Of a stretch of 64,000 bases of DNA, positions 37,028 to 44,649 are shown one piece after another (position 1 is the first letter of the stretch; every line of letters starts with the position of its first letter). A program made the translations under genes and the position numbers. The stretch is taken from positions 74,988 to 138,987 of the forward strand of contig CAAGJM010000027.1 in the NCBI GenBank assembly GCA_900770185.1, read 5' to 3'. The notes below the pieces were generated by a model. That model saw nothing but the letters and a program-made list of their open reading frames with translations. It did not search any database and was not told where the DNA came from. Source of the stretch: Clostridia bacterium. Lineage in GTDB: Bacteria > Bacillota > Clostridia > Christensenellales > Borkfalkiaceae.

Positions 37028-37083
37028 CCACTTTTGGTAATTTTGTATAACTTTTTGACCACTTTTTTTGGTTTTTTAACCAC
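37027..37083 (-). promoter_or_regulatory. Candidate MraZ operator: three GTGGT boxes
   Basis: GTGGT occurs on the minus strand at 37027-37031, 37058-37062 and 37079-37083, spaced 31 and 21 bp (about 3 and 2 turns), at and upstream of the -35. MraZ is known to bind repeated TGGG/GTGG boxes near its promoter. Confidence 0.5.
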
Positions 37084-37090
37084 CCGCGGG

Positions 37091-37903
37091 TTAATTTTGT
37101 ACAAAATTGAACATTCGTTCGTTTTTTAAAGCCGAATTACCGATAAATTCCACCCTGCCGATTGAGCAGTGTTCCCTTAAAAGCGAAAGGTTAGTAAGGG
37201 TACGCTTTAAATCGACTGCGGTTTTTTGTTCGCCGCTTATAATTTTTGCTGACGGAAAGCGCGCGGCGATTTCTTTTTTTAAAAACGTATAATGCGTGCA
37301 GCCAAGAACGACGATATCGTAAATACCGTACGCGCCGCGAAGGTCTTTATCGAGATTGACGTTTTTAAGGAGATTTGGGTTTGTGCTTTTAGCGTGCTTT
37401 TCGTAAAATTTATCTTTACTATAAAGATACCGCTCTATTTCAGCCGCCAAAAACGGAAGCGGCAGAACCTGCGCGAAGTCGTAGTTTTTTAAAACATAGT
37501 CTGATTTTGCAGTGTTCGGCGTGCACATTAAAAGAGTCCTTTTCGCTTTGTTTTTGACGATAGGCGGAAGGGTCGGGATAAGCGGCACGGGGGAAACGGA
37601 CAGGAGTTTGTTAAAAACGCTTGAAGACACGGTGTTGCACGCAACGACGATTGCTTTGACGCCGCGGCTTAAAAGGGTGTTGACGGCGTTTTTTGAAAGC
37701 TCGAAAAGCTCGCTTTCGCTCTTATTGCCGTAAGGCGCGTTTTCGTTATCGCCGAAGTAAATAAACGATTCGTGCGGGAGTTTTGCCGCCGCCCGCTTTA
37801 AAACGTTTAAGCCGCCTATACCGCTGTCAAACACGCCGATAGGGCTTACGGGGGTTAAAACGGCAGCGTTGAATTCCGCCTTGCTTGTGATTATCGTTTT
37901 CAA
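37091..37903 (-). CDS. murI: Glutamate racemase
   Basis: Makes D-glutamate for peptidoglycan (used by MurD). GVFDSGIGGLNVL carries the first acid, VVACNTVSS the first catalytic Cys, and LGCTHYTFLKKEI the second Cys. The open frame reaches 37966, but TTG at 37901-37903 is chosen: AAAGGACG lies about 9 nt upstream, and starting there gives 270 residues, a normal length. The extra upstream codons fall in a palindromic repeat element. On the minus strand directly before mraZ. Confidence 0.92.
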   Translation of the reverse strand: MKTIITSKAEFNAAVLTPVSPIGVFDSGIGGLNVLKRAAAKLPHESFIYFGDNENAPYGNKSESELFELSKNAVNTLLSRGVKAIVVACNTVSSSVFNKLLSVSPVPLIPTLPPIVKNKAKRTLLMCTPNTAKSDYVLKNYDFAQVLPLPFLAAEIERYLYSKDKFYEKHAKSTNPNLLKNVNLDKDLRGAYGIYDIVVLGCTHYTFLKKEIAARFPSAKIISGEQKTAVDLKRTLTNLSLLREHCSIGRVEFIGNSALKNERMFNFVQN

Positions 37904-37943
37904 ATTTATAACCGTCCTTTTGCCGCCCGACGACAAAGCATTG

Positions 37944-38226
37944 TAGCCGAGCGGGATTTGAACCACATCAAGTTTAAGAGGCGCAAAATTTGCAAAATCG
38001 GCGTTAAACTCGCTTGCAATACGGTCAAGTATTGCTGCGTTCGTTTGCCTTGATTTTTCTAAATTTATCGACGCTTAAATGCGTAGCACCTTAAACCGTA
38101 TTTTTTTAGGCGGTTTTAGCAAAGGTTTGCGCAGATGTACTTGACGTACTTCAAGCAAAGATTTGCCTAAAACGGGCAAAAAAAACGGCTTTAAGGCTTG
38201 ACGGGGTTTGAGTCCCGCTCGGCTAA
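37944..38226. repeat. Composite palindrome of two inverted elements (PAL-2/PAL-3) upstream of murI
   Basis: The outer arms begin TAGCCGAGCGGG (37944 on) and are matched in inverse near 38192-38226 over about 35 bp. Inside are two imperfect hairpins: one about 37976-38082 with core CAATACGGTCAAGTATTG at 38018-38035, the other about 38090-38195 with core GTACTTGACGTAC at 38137-38149. The cores point in opposite directions, so the whole is a head-to-head pair of the same element. The outer ends resemble the 3' end of a tRNA (GGTTCAAATCCCGC), but no full tRNA can be folded. Confidence 0.75.
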
Positions 38227-38332
38227 GCGCGGCTTAGTTTATTAAAAATTTTATTAAGCGGCTTAGTTTATTAAAAATTTTATTAAAGCGGTTTTTGATA
38301 TATACTTTATTTAGAAAAGTCCCGAAAAAAAG

Positions 38333-38361
38333 TTGCAAGTTTTTAAATAGTGTGCTAAAAT
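38333..38361 (+). promoter_or_regulatory. rpsT promoter
   Basis: TTGCAA (38333-38338), a 17-bp spacer, TAAAAT (38356-38361), 43 bp before the GTG start. Confidence 0.75.
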
Positions 38362-38403
38362 ACCATATAGTTAAATTTGATTGGACCAAAAGGAGATACT
38401 ACC

Positions 38404-38676
38404 GTGCCTAACATTAAATCAGCTAAAAAACGCGTTATCGTTACCGATAAAAAAAGCGGAATAAATAAAAGCGAAAAGTCTGCTGTTAAAACCGCTATCA
38501 AGAATATGAACGCCTTAATCGAAAAGGGCGACCTTGAAGCATGCGAAAAGGCTTTCCCCGCGACCGTTGCCGCTATAGATAAAGCTGCGCAAAAAGGTGT
38601 TTTCGCTAAAAACACCGCCGCCAACAAAAAAAGCGGCCTTGCAAAAAGAATAAACGCGTTAAAAGCGGCAAAGTAA
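38404..38676 (+). CDS. rpsT: 30S ribosomal protein S20
   Basis: A primary-binding small-subunit protein of 90 residues, rich in Lys and Ala and helical: MPNIKSAKKRVIVTDKK at the start and GLAKRINALKAAK at the end. GTG at 38404 is chosen because AAGGAGAT lies 7-8 nt upstream and family members begin with PNIKSA. Single gene with its own promoter and a strong terminator. Confidence 0.97.
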   Translation: MPNIKSAKKRVIVTDKKSGINKSEKSAVKTAIKNMNALIEKGDLEACEKAFPATVAAIDKAAQKGVFAKNTAANKKSGLAKRINALKAAK

Positions 38677-38693
38677 TTTTTTAGTTAAATTAT

Positions 38694-38722
38694 AAAACGC
38701 CCCTTTGAAGGGGCGTTTTTTT
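38694..38722 (+). terminator. rpsT terminator
   Basis: AAAACGCCCC / GGGGCGTTTT stem, 6-nt loop, then T-run. Confidence 0.92.
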
Positions 38723-38759
38723 GCTACCGTTTTTTATGTTGTAAGTTATATAAGTATAT

Positions 38760-38975
38760 CCCGTCACACTGTTCTATTCACACTGTTCTATGCGGCACGC
38801 CGCATAGAACAGTGTGACGGGTAGCCGTTTTTATAAAAGCGGAAGGAGCAAGCCCCTTCCCTACGTCAGGTTTGACGGCTCAGACAGAGTTCGCTTCCGC
38901 GTTTAACGTTGCGTTCGCTTCCGCGAGATATTTCGCTGCGCTCAATATGACAGACAAAAACTAACCGCTAACTAA
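38760..38975. repeat. Perfect palindrome and other dispersed repeats downstream of rpsT
   Basis: 38778-38817 is an 18-bp perfect stem around CACG centred on TGCGGCACGCCGCA. The outer CCCGTCACACTGTTCTAT at 38760-38777 repeats the left arm and can also pair with the right arm (to 38821). Then come a GGAAGGAGCAAGCCCCTTCCC repeat near 38840-38863 (like 63881-63905) and a GCGAGATATTTCGCTGCGCTC copy near 38927. No gene is seen. Confidence 0.6.
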
Positions 38976-39006
38976 AAAACCCCCGACTTTAAAAGTCGGG
39001 GGTTTT
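38976..39006. terminator. Strong bidirectional hairpin terminator
   Basis: AAAACCCCCGACTTT / AAAGTCGGGGGTTTT, T-runs on both strands. Probably the original lysS terminator, now about 200 bp from the stop because a repeat element intervenes. Confidence 0.85.
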
Positions 39007-39018
39007 GTTTTTTATTTA

Positions 39019-39222
39019 AAGCAGAATTTTTTAAGGTAAAAATTTGTGTTTCGTATTATTTGACGAGGAGGAAAATAATGCGATGAGTTAAATTTTTAGC
39101 ACAAAAAAACTGCTTAGGCGAGGCAAACGCCCGAAACCGTACTTACTGTACGGAGAGAGGCGTTTAACAAAGCATAAGCAGAATTTTTTGCGATAAAAAT
39201 TTGTGTTTCGTATTATTTGACG
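39019..39222. repeat. Palindromic element (PAL-4) with duplicated lysS 3' end
   Basis: A 48-bp segment at 39019-39066 (GCAGAATTTTTT ... TTATTTGACGA) recurs at 39175-39222 with about four mismatches, 156 bp apart. The right copy contains the last codons and stop of lysS. Between and including it, 39067-39222 is an imperfect palindrome whose core CCGTACTTACTGTACGG (39137-39153) and CCGAAA flank match the element at 13148. Left and right arms pair over about 70 bp. Confidence 0.75.
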
Positions 39223-41243
39223 ACTGTTCCGCACGGCACCGTATCGTCAACGAAAATAAGTTTGCAACCGCAAGCGCTGTTAGTGGCGGCAAGCAACATA
39301 CCGTTGCTGGTGACGCCGGTTATGCGCGCGGGTTTAAGGTTTGCGATAACGATTATCTTTTTACCGACAAGCTCGTCAGCCTTATATTCGTTTTTAATGG
39401 AGGAAACTATTACCCTTTCGCCGATACCGTCGTCAAGCGTAAGTTTATAGCAACTGTGCGACTTTCTGATTTCCTGGCATTTGACGATTTTGCAAACGCG
39501 AAGGTCGGTTTTTAAGAACTCGTCAACGTCGATTTCCGCTTTGACGGGCGCGACCGGGTCGGGTTCGCCGTAAACCTTTTCTTCTTTAACCTCGACCTTT
39601 TCTTCTACCTTGCCGAACGGCCCGAACTTCTCGTCTTCCGTCTCGGGGGCGGAGAAATCTAAAAGTTTAACATACTTATCGGGGTCGATTGCGTAAAGGA
39701 ACAAATAAAGGCGCGGACCTTGCTCTTTATCGATTAAAAGTTTATAAACGTTGCGGAAAAATTTACTTTGGAAGGCACGCAAAGCCTTATCTTCCTTAGG
39801 TATTCCGCGGCGGTTCGACGGAATTGCGTAAAGTTCGCTCATAAGTTCGTCGAGCGTGTAGCCGCCTTTCAATAAATATTCGCGCAAGTCTTCGATTTCG
39901 CTCTTTTCAACGTCGTCAAGTTCGTTATACGCGGCAAAATTCCTGTACGTGCAAAGTTTGTTGACGTGTTCGGGCGCGCATTTTTCAAGCCAGAATTCAG
40001 CGCGCTCCAACCTGTCCTTAAAATCGTCGTACTTATAAGGCATGCCTATCTTTTCAAAGACGATTTCAAGCATTTTAACGTTAAAGTCTACCACCGAGCC
40101 GAGCTGAACTATCAAACTCATCGGAACGGGAACGATTTCGCGCCCCTCGACTTTCGTATATTCCATTACCCCTTGCGTAAACTCGTCCGCAGTGCCGTTT
40201 TTGACGGCGTCATACATTTTATCAAACTCGAAGTACTGACGCAAAATGCCGTCGTCCAGACAGAAGTTGAAGGCTTTTAACGGCTCGTTCCTCGAATAAA
40301 GCCACAACAAAACTTCGGGTTGATAGAGTTTTAATAAAGTTGCGGGGGTTAAATTGAGACCGCTTGACCCCGACATTTTGCCCGCCTGCGCCTCGTTTGT
40401 GCTTATGCCGATAAATTCGTAGCCTTGAAAAACGGGCGGCTCGTATCCGAAAATTTTGGCGGAAACGTCTTTCGCGGTGTCGTAACTACCGTCTTTTGCG
40501 GCGTGGTCTTTCCCGCCCGGCTCGAAGTCAACGCCTTCGTACATCCAGCGCATCGGCCAGTCAACCTTCCAGGCAAGCTTACAGTTAAAGTCTGTTTTGA
40601 AGTCAAAAGTCCCTTTGTGACCGCACTTACACTCGTACTCGGCAACCGTTTCGGTATCGTCAAGCGATAAAATTTTAACGGTGTCGCGCTTGCAGCACGG
40701 GCAATAAATGCTGACGGGATAATATGCGTCGCGCTCGCCCTCAACCTGCTCCTGCGTTCTGTGAGAGTCTAAAATATCGAAAATTTCTTTACGCTTTTTA
40801 AGCGCAAGCAAAACGTAGTCGCGATATTTGCCGCTACGGTACATTTCCGCCTGATGGCGATAGTCCATATTTATGCCGAATTTTACGATAGATTCTTCAA
40901 ATTCTTTTTCAAAATAAACGGCGTAATTCTCGGCGTCGCTATCCTTAAAAGGGTTTATAACGTCAACGTACGGAAACCCTATATATTTTTCCATATCGTC
41001 GTTCACTTTCTGAACGTTGACGGGGACTTTGCGGAGCCTGTCAAACTCGTCCCACGAGAACAAAAGCTTCGCTTTTTTACCCTTTTTTATAAGAGCTTTC
41101 ACGACGAAGTAACTAGTCGCGATATCGCGGAAGTTACCGATATGAATGGAGCCCGACGGACTTATGCCCGCCGCGCATACGTATTCTTCTTTATTAGGTT
41201 TTTTTGCAATGATTTTATCTGCGATTTTCTCTGCCCAATGCAT
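39213..41243 (-). CDS. lysS: Class I lysyl-tRNA synthetase fused to a C-terminal tRNA-binding domain
   Basis: Charges tRNA-Lys. The catalytic domain is the class I (archaeal/spirochaete) type: it starts MHWAEKIADKI, has the HIGH-like motif in GSIHIGNFRD near residue 32, Cys pairs in CPCCKRD and CKCGHKG, and the KMSKS-like AGKMSGSSGLNLTP near residue 288. After about residue 565 follows an OB-fold tRNA-binding domain (DVDEFLKTDLRVCKIVKCQ ... ANLKPARITGV), the kind found at the end of MetRS. The 676-residue total is longer than usual class I LysRS by that domain. AGGAG precedes the ATG. Confidence 0.9.
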   Translation of the reverse strand: MHWAEKIADKIIAKKPNKEEYVCAAGISPSGSIHIGNFRDIATSYFVVKALIKKGKKAKLLFSWDEFDRLRKVPVNVQKVNDDMEKYIGFPYVDVINPFKDSDAENYAVYFEKEFEESIVKFGINMDYRHQAEMYRSGKYRDYVLLALKKRKEIFDILDSHRTQEQVEGERDAYYPVSIYCPCCKRDTVKILSLDDTETVAEYECKCGHKGTFDFKTDFNCKLAWKVDWPMRWMYEGVDFEPGGKDHAAKDGSYDTAKDVSAKIFGYEPPVFQGYEFIGISTNEAQAGKMSGSSGLNLTPATLLKLYQPEVLLWLYSRNEPLKAFNFCLDDGILRQYFEFDKMYDAVKNGTADEFTQGVMEYTKVEGREIVPVPMSLIVQLGSVVDFNVKMLEIVFEKIGMPYKYDDFKDRLERAEFWLEKCAPEHVNKLCTYRNFAAYNELDDVEKSEIEDLREYLLKGGYTLDELMSELYAIPSNRRGIPKEDKALRAFQSKFFRNVYKLLIDKEQGPRLYLFLYAIDPDKYVKLLDFSAPETEDEKFGPFGKVEEKVEVKEEKVYGEPDPVAPVKAEIDVDEFLKTDLRVCKIVKCQEIRKSHSCYKLTLDDGIGERVIVSSIKNEYKADELVGKKIIVIANLKPARITGVTSNGMLLAATNSACGCKLIFVDDTVPCGTVVK

Positions 41244-41802
41244 TTCGATTCTCCTGTTTTTTTAAGTAAGCGGCTATAATTTCGTCAGCAACCTCGTCGG
41301 GCGTTTTGCCGTCAACCGAAACGACCAAATCGTAATTAGACATATCGGTTATATCGACGCCGTAAACGTTTTTATACCGTTCTCTTTCGCTTTCGCGCCG
41401 TTTTGCTATTTTTAAAAACGCCTCGTCAACGCTTGCGTACTGCTCCGTTTCGCGCTGAGCGTTGTAAACGCGCGCCGCAGCGGTCTTACCGTCGATTTTC
41501 ATATACACGCTGAACGCGCTCGGCACAAAGTGCCACGCCATGCGCGAATCGAACAAGTAGTTGCCGCTCAATTTTTCGTATTCTTTAAGTTTATCGTCCA
41601 AAATTTTATCGAACTTGGGATGCGTTTCCATATACACGTTGAACGCGCCCGTATCCATACCCATTTCCGCCGCCATTTTGCGCTGAAGGGTTCCGATTGA
41701 AATTTTGTTTAAATTAAGTTTTTCTGCCAAAATCGCCCCGACGGTCGATTTACCGCTGCCAAGGTCGCCCGCCAGAGAAATTTTATGATTCTTATCTCCC
41801 AT
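41215..41802 (-). CDS. Cytidylate kinase-like P-loop kinase
   Basis: A 195-residue P-loop protein with Walker A SLAGDLGSGKSTVG, then helix-rich NMP-kinase-like sequence (SIGTLQRKMAAEMGMDTGAF, FDSRMAWHFVPSAFSVYM) and the lid-like RRESERERYKNVYGVDI. This resembles the archaeal-type cytidylate kinases, which make CDP from CMP; some relatives are poorly characterised. The end overlaps lysS by 29 bp, indicating coupling. ATG 41802 is taken over TTG 41814; neither has a convincing ribosome site. Confidence 0.75.
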   Translation of the reverse strand: MGDKNHKISLAGDLGSGKSTVGAILAEKLNLNKISIGTLQRKMAAEMGMDTGAFNVYMETHPKFDKILDDKLKEYEKLSGNYLFDSRMAWHFVPSAFSVYMKIDGKTAAARVYNAQRETEQYASVDEAFLKIAKRRESERERYKNVYGVDITDMSNYDLVVSVDGKTPDEVADEIIAAYLKKQENRNALGRENRR

Positions 41803-41885
41803 AAATTTTACCAAACTTGTATTCGTATTTTTAAAATGATACTATATATCAAGGCTTTTTGTCAAACTTTTAGGGGTTAAAAGAG

Positions 41886-42842
41886 TTATTTTACCGCGGA
41901 AACGACGAGTGAAGCCGCACCGACAATCCCGGCGGCATTGCCGAGTTTTGCGCAAACCACGTCTATAATCGGGGAGCCGGGATAGCCGTAACTGTAATTT
42001 TCGGCGTAGGCTTTAATTTTATCGGTTAAATAATCGCCTTCTTTACTGATGCCGCCGCCGATAATTATCGCTTCGGGACGGAAAATGTTCATATAATTAA
42101 GTATTCCTTCGGTAAGGTAGGAAACGTAACCGTCAACGACGACGTTGCCGCCCTCATCGCCCGACTTCGCCGCTTTAAAAGAAGTGATTCCGTTCACCTT
42201 TTCAATATCGCCGTCAACTAATTTCCACATGTAAGACGATTTGTTTTTAAGCATTTCTTCCTTCGTCTGACGGATAAGCGCGGTTGCCGAAGCGTACTGT
42301 TCGAAGCAGCCCTTTCTGCCGCACCCGCATAAAAGCCCGCCTTTAACGAGGCAGGTGTGACCGAGTTCCGCAGCCATTCCGAGAGGACTTTCGTACAACT
42401 TTTTATCGATAACTATGCCGCCGCCCACGCCCGTGCCAACGGTTATCATAACCACGTTCGAATAATTCTTGGCAACGCCGAAATAAACTTCGCCCAACGT
42501 TGCGACGTCCGCGTCGTTCCCGACAAATACTTTCATACCGGTTAAATCGGACAATTGCTTGCAAAAGTCAACGTCTTTCCAACCGATATTCGGCGCGTAA
42601 ATTACTTTGCCGACGCGGGGGTTGACCGCGCCCGGAATACCTGCGCCTATCCCAGCGATTTCTTCCTTTTTAAAACCGCCCGAAGTTATCAGCTCGTCTA
42701 CCGTTGCAGCCATTTTTTTAATATGCTCGCTTGCGGGAACTTTTTCGGTCGCGAACACCGAAGATTTTACGATATTGCCGTCGGTGTCCACCACGCCGAC
42801 TTTTATGGACATTCCTCCCACGTCTATTCCTATATAATACAT
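41886..42842 (-). CDS. glcK: ROK-family glucokinase
   Basis: Phosphorylates glucose with ATP in the cytoplasm. IGIDVGGMSIKVGVVD forms the phosphate-binding start and MITVGTGVGGGIVID the ROK signature. The zinc-site cysteines are in GLLCGCGRKGCFEQYAS. 318 residues, with no N-terminal helix-turn-helix, so an enzyme and not a ROK repressor. AAGGAG precedes the ATG. It fits the window's mgl glucose/galactose importer, which delivers unphosphorylated sugar. Confidence 0.92.
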   Translation of the reverse strand: MYYIGIDVGGMSIKVGVVDTDGNIVKSSVFATEKVPASEHIKKMAATVDELITSGGFKKEEIAGIGAGIPGAVNPRVGKVIYAPNIGWKDVDFCKQLSDLTGMKVFVGNDADVATLGEVYFGVAKNYSNVVMITVGTGVGGGIVIDKKLYESPLGMAAELGHTCLVKGGLLCGCGRKGCFEQYASATALIRQTKEEMLKNKSSYMWKLVDGDIEKVNGITSFKAAKSGDEGGNVVVDGYVSYLTEGILNYMNIFRPEAIIIGGGISKEGDYLTDKIKAYAENYSYGYPGSPIIDVVCAKLGNAAGIVGAASLVVSAVK

Positions 42843-42865
42843 AATAATATTCTCCTTATCGGCGG

Positions 42866-43672
42866 TTATAAAACGCCGTTCATATATAATATGTCGGTTA
42901 TTGCCTTTAAGTTGTTTTTAATTTTTTTGAAAGGCTTGAAAGCATAGTAATACGCAAGGTACGATAATTTGATTTTTTCGGGGTCGCCGCCGTCGACGTA
43001 ATTTTTAAAGGTCGACAAAACGTACAAAAGCTCTTCTTTATCGTCGCTTGCGAGTTTGCTTTGGTTTATAGCAAGCCTGTCAAGCTCTATAAGCCGCGTG
43101 ATTTTTAACGGAAGCGGAATTGTTTGCGCCGAAGATTCCGCCGCGGCGGATTTTGGCGGAAGAGCGTTTTCGTCGAATTCGGGCGCGGGTTGAGCGTTAG
43201 CGGGCGCACTTTCCGCCGCCCGTTCGTCACTAGTGAACCCGCCGTCCGCGCTGATCATTTTTTTAGCGACCTCTAAAACGGCGTTTTTAAACGGAATTAA
43301 CAGTTTATTTGCAAAATTTTTGTAGGCAAGTTCGTAATTTTTGCCCGCATCCATATAATCTAAAAGGTCGGTCAGCTGAATGTTTTTATAATTTATTTCG
43401 TTAAGCAACAAGTATACGAACGCGATAAGCGTAGCGTCGTCTTCGGGCGGGTTGAAAATTTTATTTTGCCCGTCGACTTCAAACGTTTTTACGAGCGCGT
43501 CGTATAAATCGAACCCGTCGGTAAAATAGGCGAAAATATCGCTTAAAATTTTGGACGAATTTATTATCGCGATAAGGTCGAAAATTTTGGCGGAAGCGAA
43601 CAGGTATCTGCTCGCCGCGATATCGTCAACCCCGTCTTTGAATTTTGTGATAGCGGTTTCTCTCGTCTTCAT
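42866..43672 (-). CDS. Unrecognised helical protein
   Basis: Family not recognised. 268 residues from ATG 43672, chosen because GGAG lies 5 nt upstream; the open frame extends to 43708 without support. It has two predicted helical regions (about 1-150 and 190-268) joined by a low-complexity linker rich in Ala, Pro, Glu and Ser (about 155-190). No signal peptide, membrane helix or catalytic motif is seen. It lies 23 bp upstream of glcK and is probably co-transcribed, so a role in sugar-linked regulation is possible but unproven. Confidence 0.7.
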   Translation of the reverse strand: MKTRETAITKFKDGVDDIAASRYLFASAKIFDLIAIINSSKILSDIFAYFTDGFDLYDALVKTFEVDGQNKIFNPPEDDATLIAFVYLLLNEINYKNIQLTDLLDYMDAGKNYELAYKNFANKLLIPFKNAVLEVAKKMISADGGFTSDERAAESAPANAQPAPEFDENALPPKSAAAESSAQTIPLPLKITRLIELDRLAINQSKLASDDKEELLYVLSTFKNYVDGGDPEKIKLSYLAYYYAFKPFKKIKNNLKAITDILYMNGVL

Positions 43673-43786
43673 ATATTCTCCGTCGCCGCGCCTAAGCAAC
43701 GTAAGCAAGCGGGCGCTATATACTGTATTTGCTTATATATGATAACACAATTTATAACTTCTATCAACAATTTTAAAATAAAACTC

Positions 43787-43815
43787 TTGATTTTTAGTTT
43801 GGTCTTATGTATAAT
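43787..43815 (+). promoter_or_regulatory. Promoter of the HPr-like/DUF4364/TSCPD unit
   Basis: TTGATT (43787-43792), a 17-bp spacer, TATAAT (43810-43815), 44 bp before the start codon. Confidence 0.75.
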
Positions 43816-43831
43816 AATAAAAAATAAACTA

Positions 43832-43847
43832 AAAGGCGTTCGCCTTT
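43832..43847 (+). promoter_or_regulatory. Small hairpin directly before the ribosome site
   Basis: AAAGGC-GTTC-GCCTTT is followed at once by AGGAGG of the HPr-like gene. It could tune translation; this is speculative. Confidence 0.35.
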
Positions 43848-43858
43848 AGGAGGTTATT

Positions 43859-44086
43859 ATGAAATCAATGCAAATTTCTCTTGAAAAAGCAAGCCAGGTT
43901 AAGGACTTCGTTCAGATAGTTCAGAAATATCCTTACGATATCGAACTTAAAAGCGAAAGATACATCGTTGACGCTAAATCCATTCTCGGCATTTTCAGCC
44001 TCGATTTAGCCCGCCCGCTTACCATCGAAATTCACAGCGACGATTGCGGCGACCTTTTGAAAGAACTTAAAGCGTTCGCTATTTAA
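43859..44086 (+). CDS. HPr-like protein lacking the catalytic histidine
   Basis: 75 residues with the HPr fold pattern. The segment AKSILGIFSLDLARP matches the Ser46 region of HPr, so the regulatory serine is kept. The N-terminal active-site loop that should read GLHARPA is replaced by EKASQVKDFV, with no histidine. It therefore cannot carry phosphate in the PTS in the usual way and resembles Crh, a partner of CcpA in Bacillus. AGGAGG precedes the ATG. First gene of a trio with DUF4364 and TSCPD genes. Confidence 0.82.
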   Translation: MKSMQISLEKASQVKDFVQIVQKYPYDIELKSERYIVDAKSILGIFSLDLARPLTIEIHSDDCGDLLKELKAFAI

Positions 44087-44115
44087 TCCGACGTTTTTGT
44101 TAAAGGCGGCATACC

Positions 44116-44637
44116 ATGGCAAAAGGCGATTCGACCGTAAATAAGTTAATATTGTTGTTCGTCTTCGATAAAATGGAATGTCCGTTGCTCGAAAACACTC
44201 TGATAGATATCTGCTGTTCGTCAAACAGCTGGATATCTTATATGGACTGTAAACCCGCGCTTAACAAACTTATCGAAGAGAACTTCGTGTACAACGTGGC
44301 GGCGTACGGCGACCCGCTTTACTCTATCACCCCCGAAGGGAGATATTGTTTAGCGGAGTTTTACGTGCAGATTCCGTCCTCGACGCGCGAATCTATTTCG
44401 GCGTTTATTAAGCAAAACAAACTTCGTTACAGAAAAAAGCAAGAAGTCAGCGCGGACTATTATATGAATAAAGATTCGACCTACACCGTCTATCTTAAAA
44501 TTCACGACGTTGCGCGCCCGATGCTCGAACTCAAATTCAACGTAGCGAACAGACAAACCGCAAAAAATATTTATAAAAAATGGGAAGAAAAAGCCGCTAA
44601 TTTATACGCGCTGATTTACGATAATTTAGTGGACTGA
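44116..44637 (+). CDS. DUF4364 family protein
   Basis: A 173-residue protein matching the DUF4364 pattern common in Clostridia. The N-terminal part (NKLILLFVFDKMECPLLENT ... ALNKLIEENFVY ... YSITPEGRYCL) looks like a winged helix, suggesting a DNA-binding regulator; the C-terminal half is beta-rich. It lies 29 bp after the HPr-like gene and 12 bp before the TSCPD gene, probably one transcript. Function unknown. Confidence 0.8.
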   Translation: MAKGDSTVNKLILLFVFDKMECPLLENTLIDICCSSNSWISYMDCKPALNKLIEENFVYNVAAYGDPLYSITPEGRYCLAEFYVQIPSSTRESISAFIKQNKLRYRKKQEVSADYYMNKDSTYTVYLKIHDVARPMLELKFNVANRQTAKNIYKKWEEKAANLYALIYDNLVD

Positions 44638-44649
44638 AGGGGAAGTTTT

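Noticed and set aside
37904..37966. Longer murI starting at 37966
   Set aside because: The extra codons lie in the palindromic element and its edge, have no ribosome site, and precede the conserved start of the family; TTG 37903 has AAAGGACG upstream.
37944..38226. tRNA gene suggested by GGTTCAAATCCCGC and GGTTTGAGTCCCGC
   Set aside because: Only T-arm/acceptor-like ends are present, as the outer arms of an inverted repeat. No D-arm or anticodon arm can be folded and the T-stem has mismatches.
39213..41243. Methionyl-tRNA synthetase, suggested by the C-terminal tRNA-binding domain
   Set aside because: The catalytic part has the class I LysRS start MHWAEKIADKI, HIGN and KMSGSSG motifs and lacks MetRS features, so only the last domain is MetRS-like.
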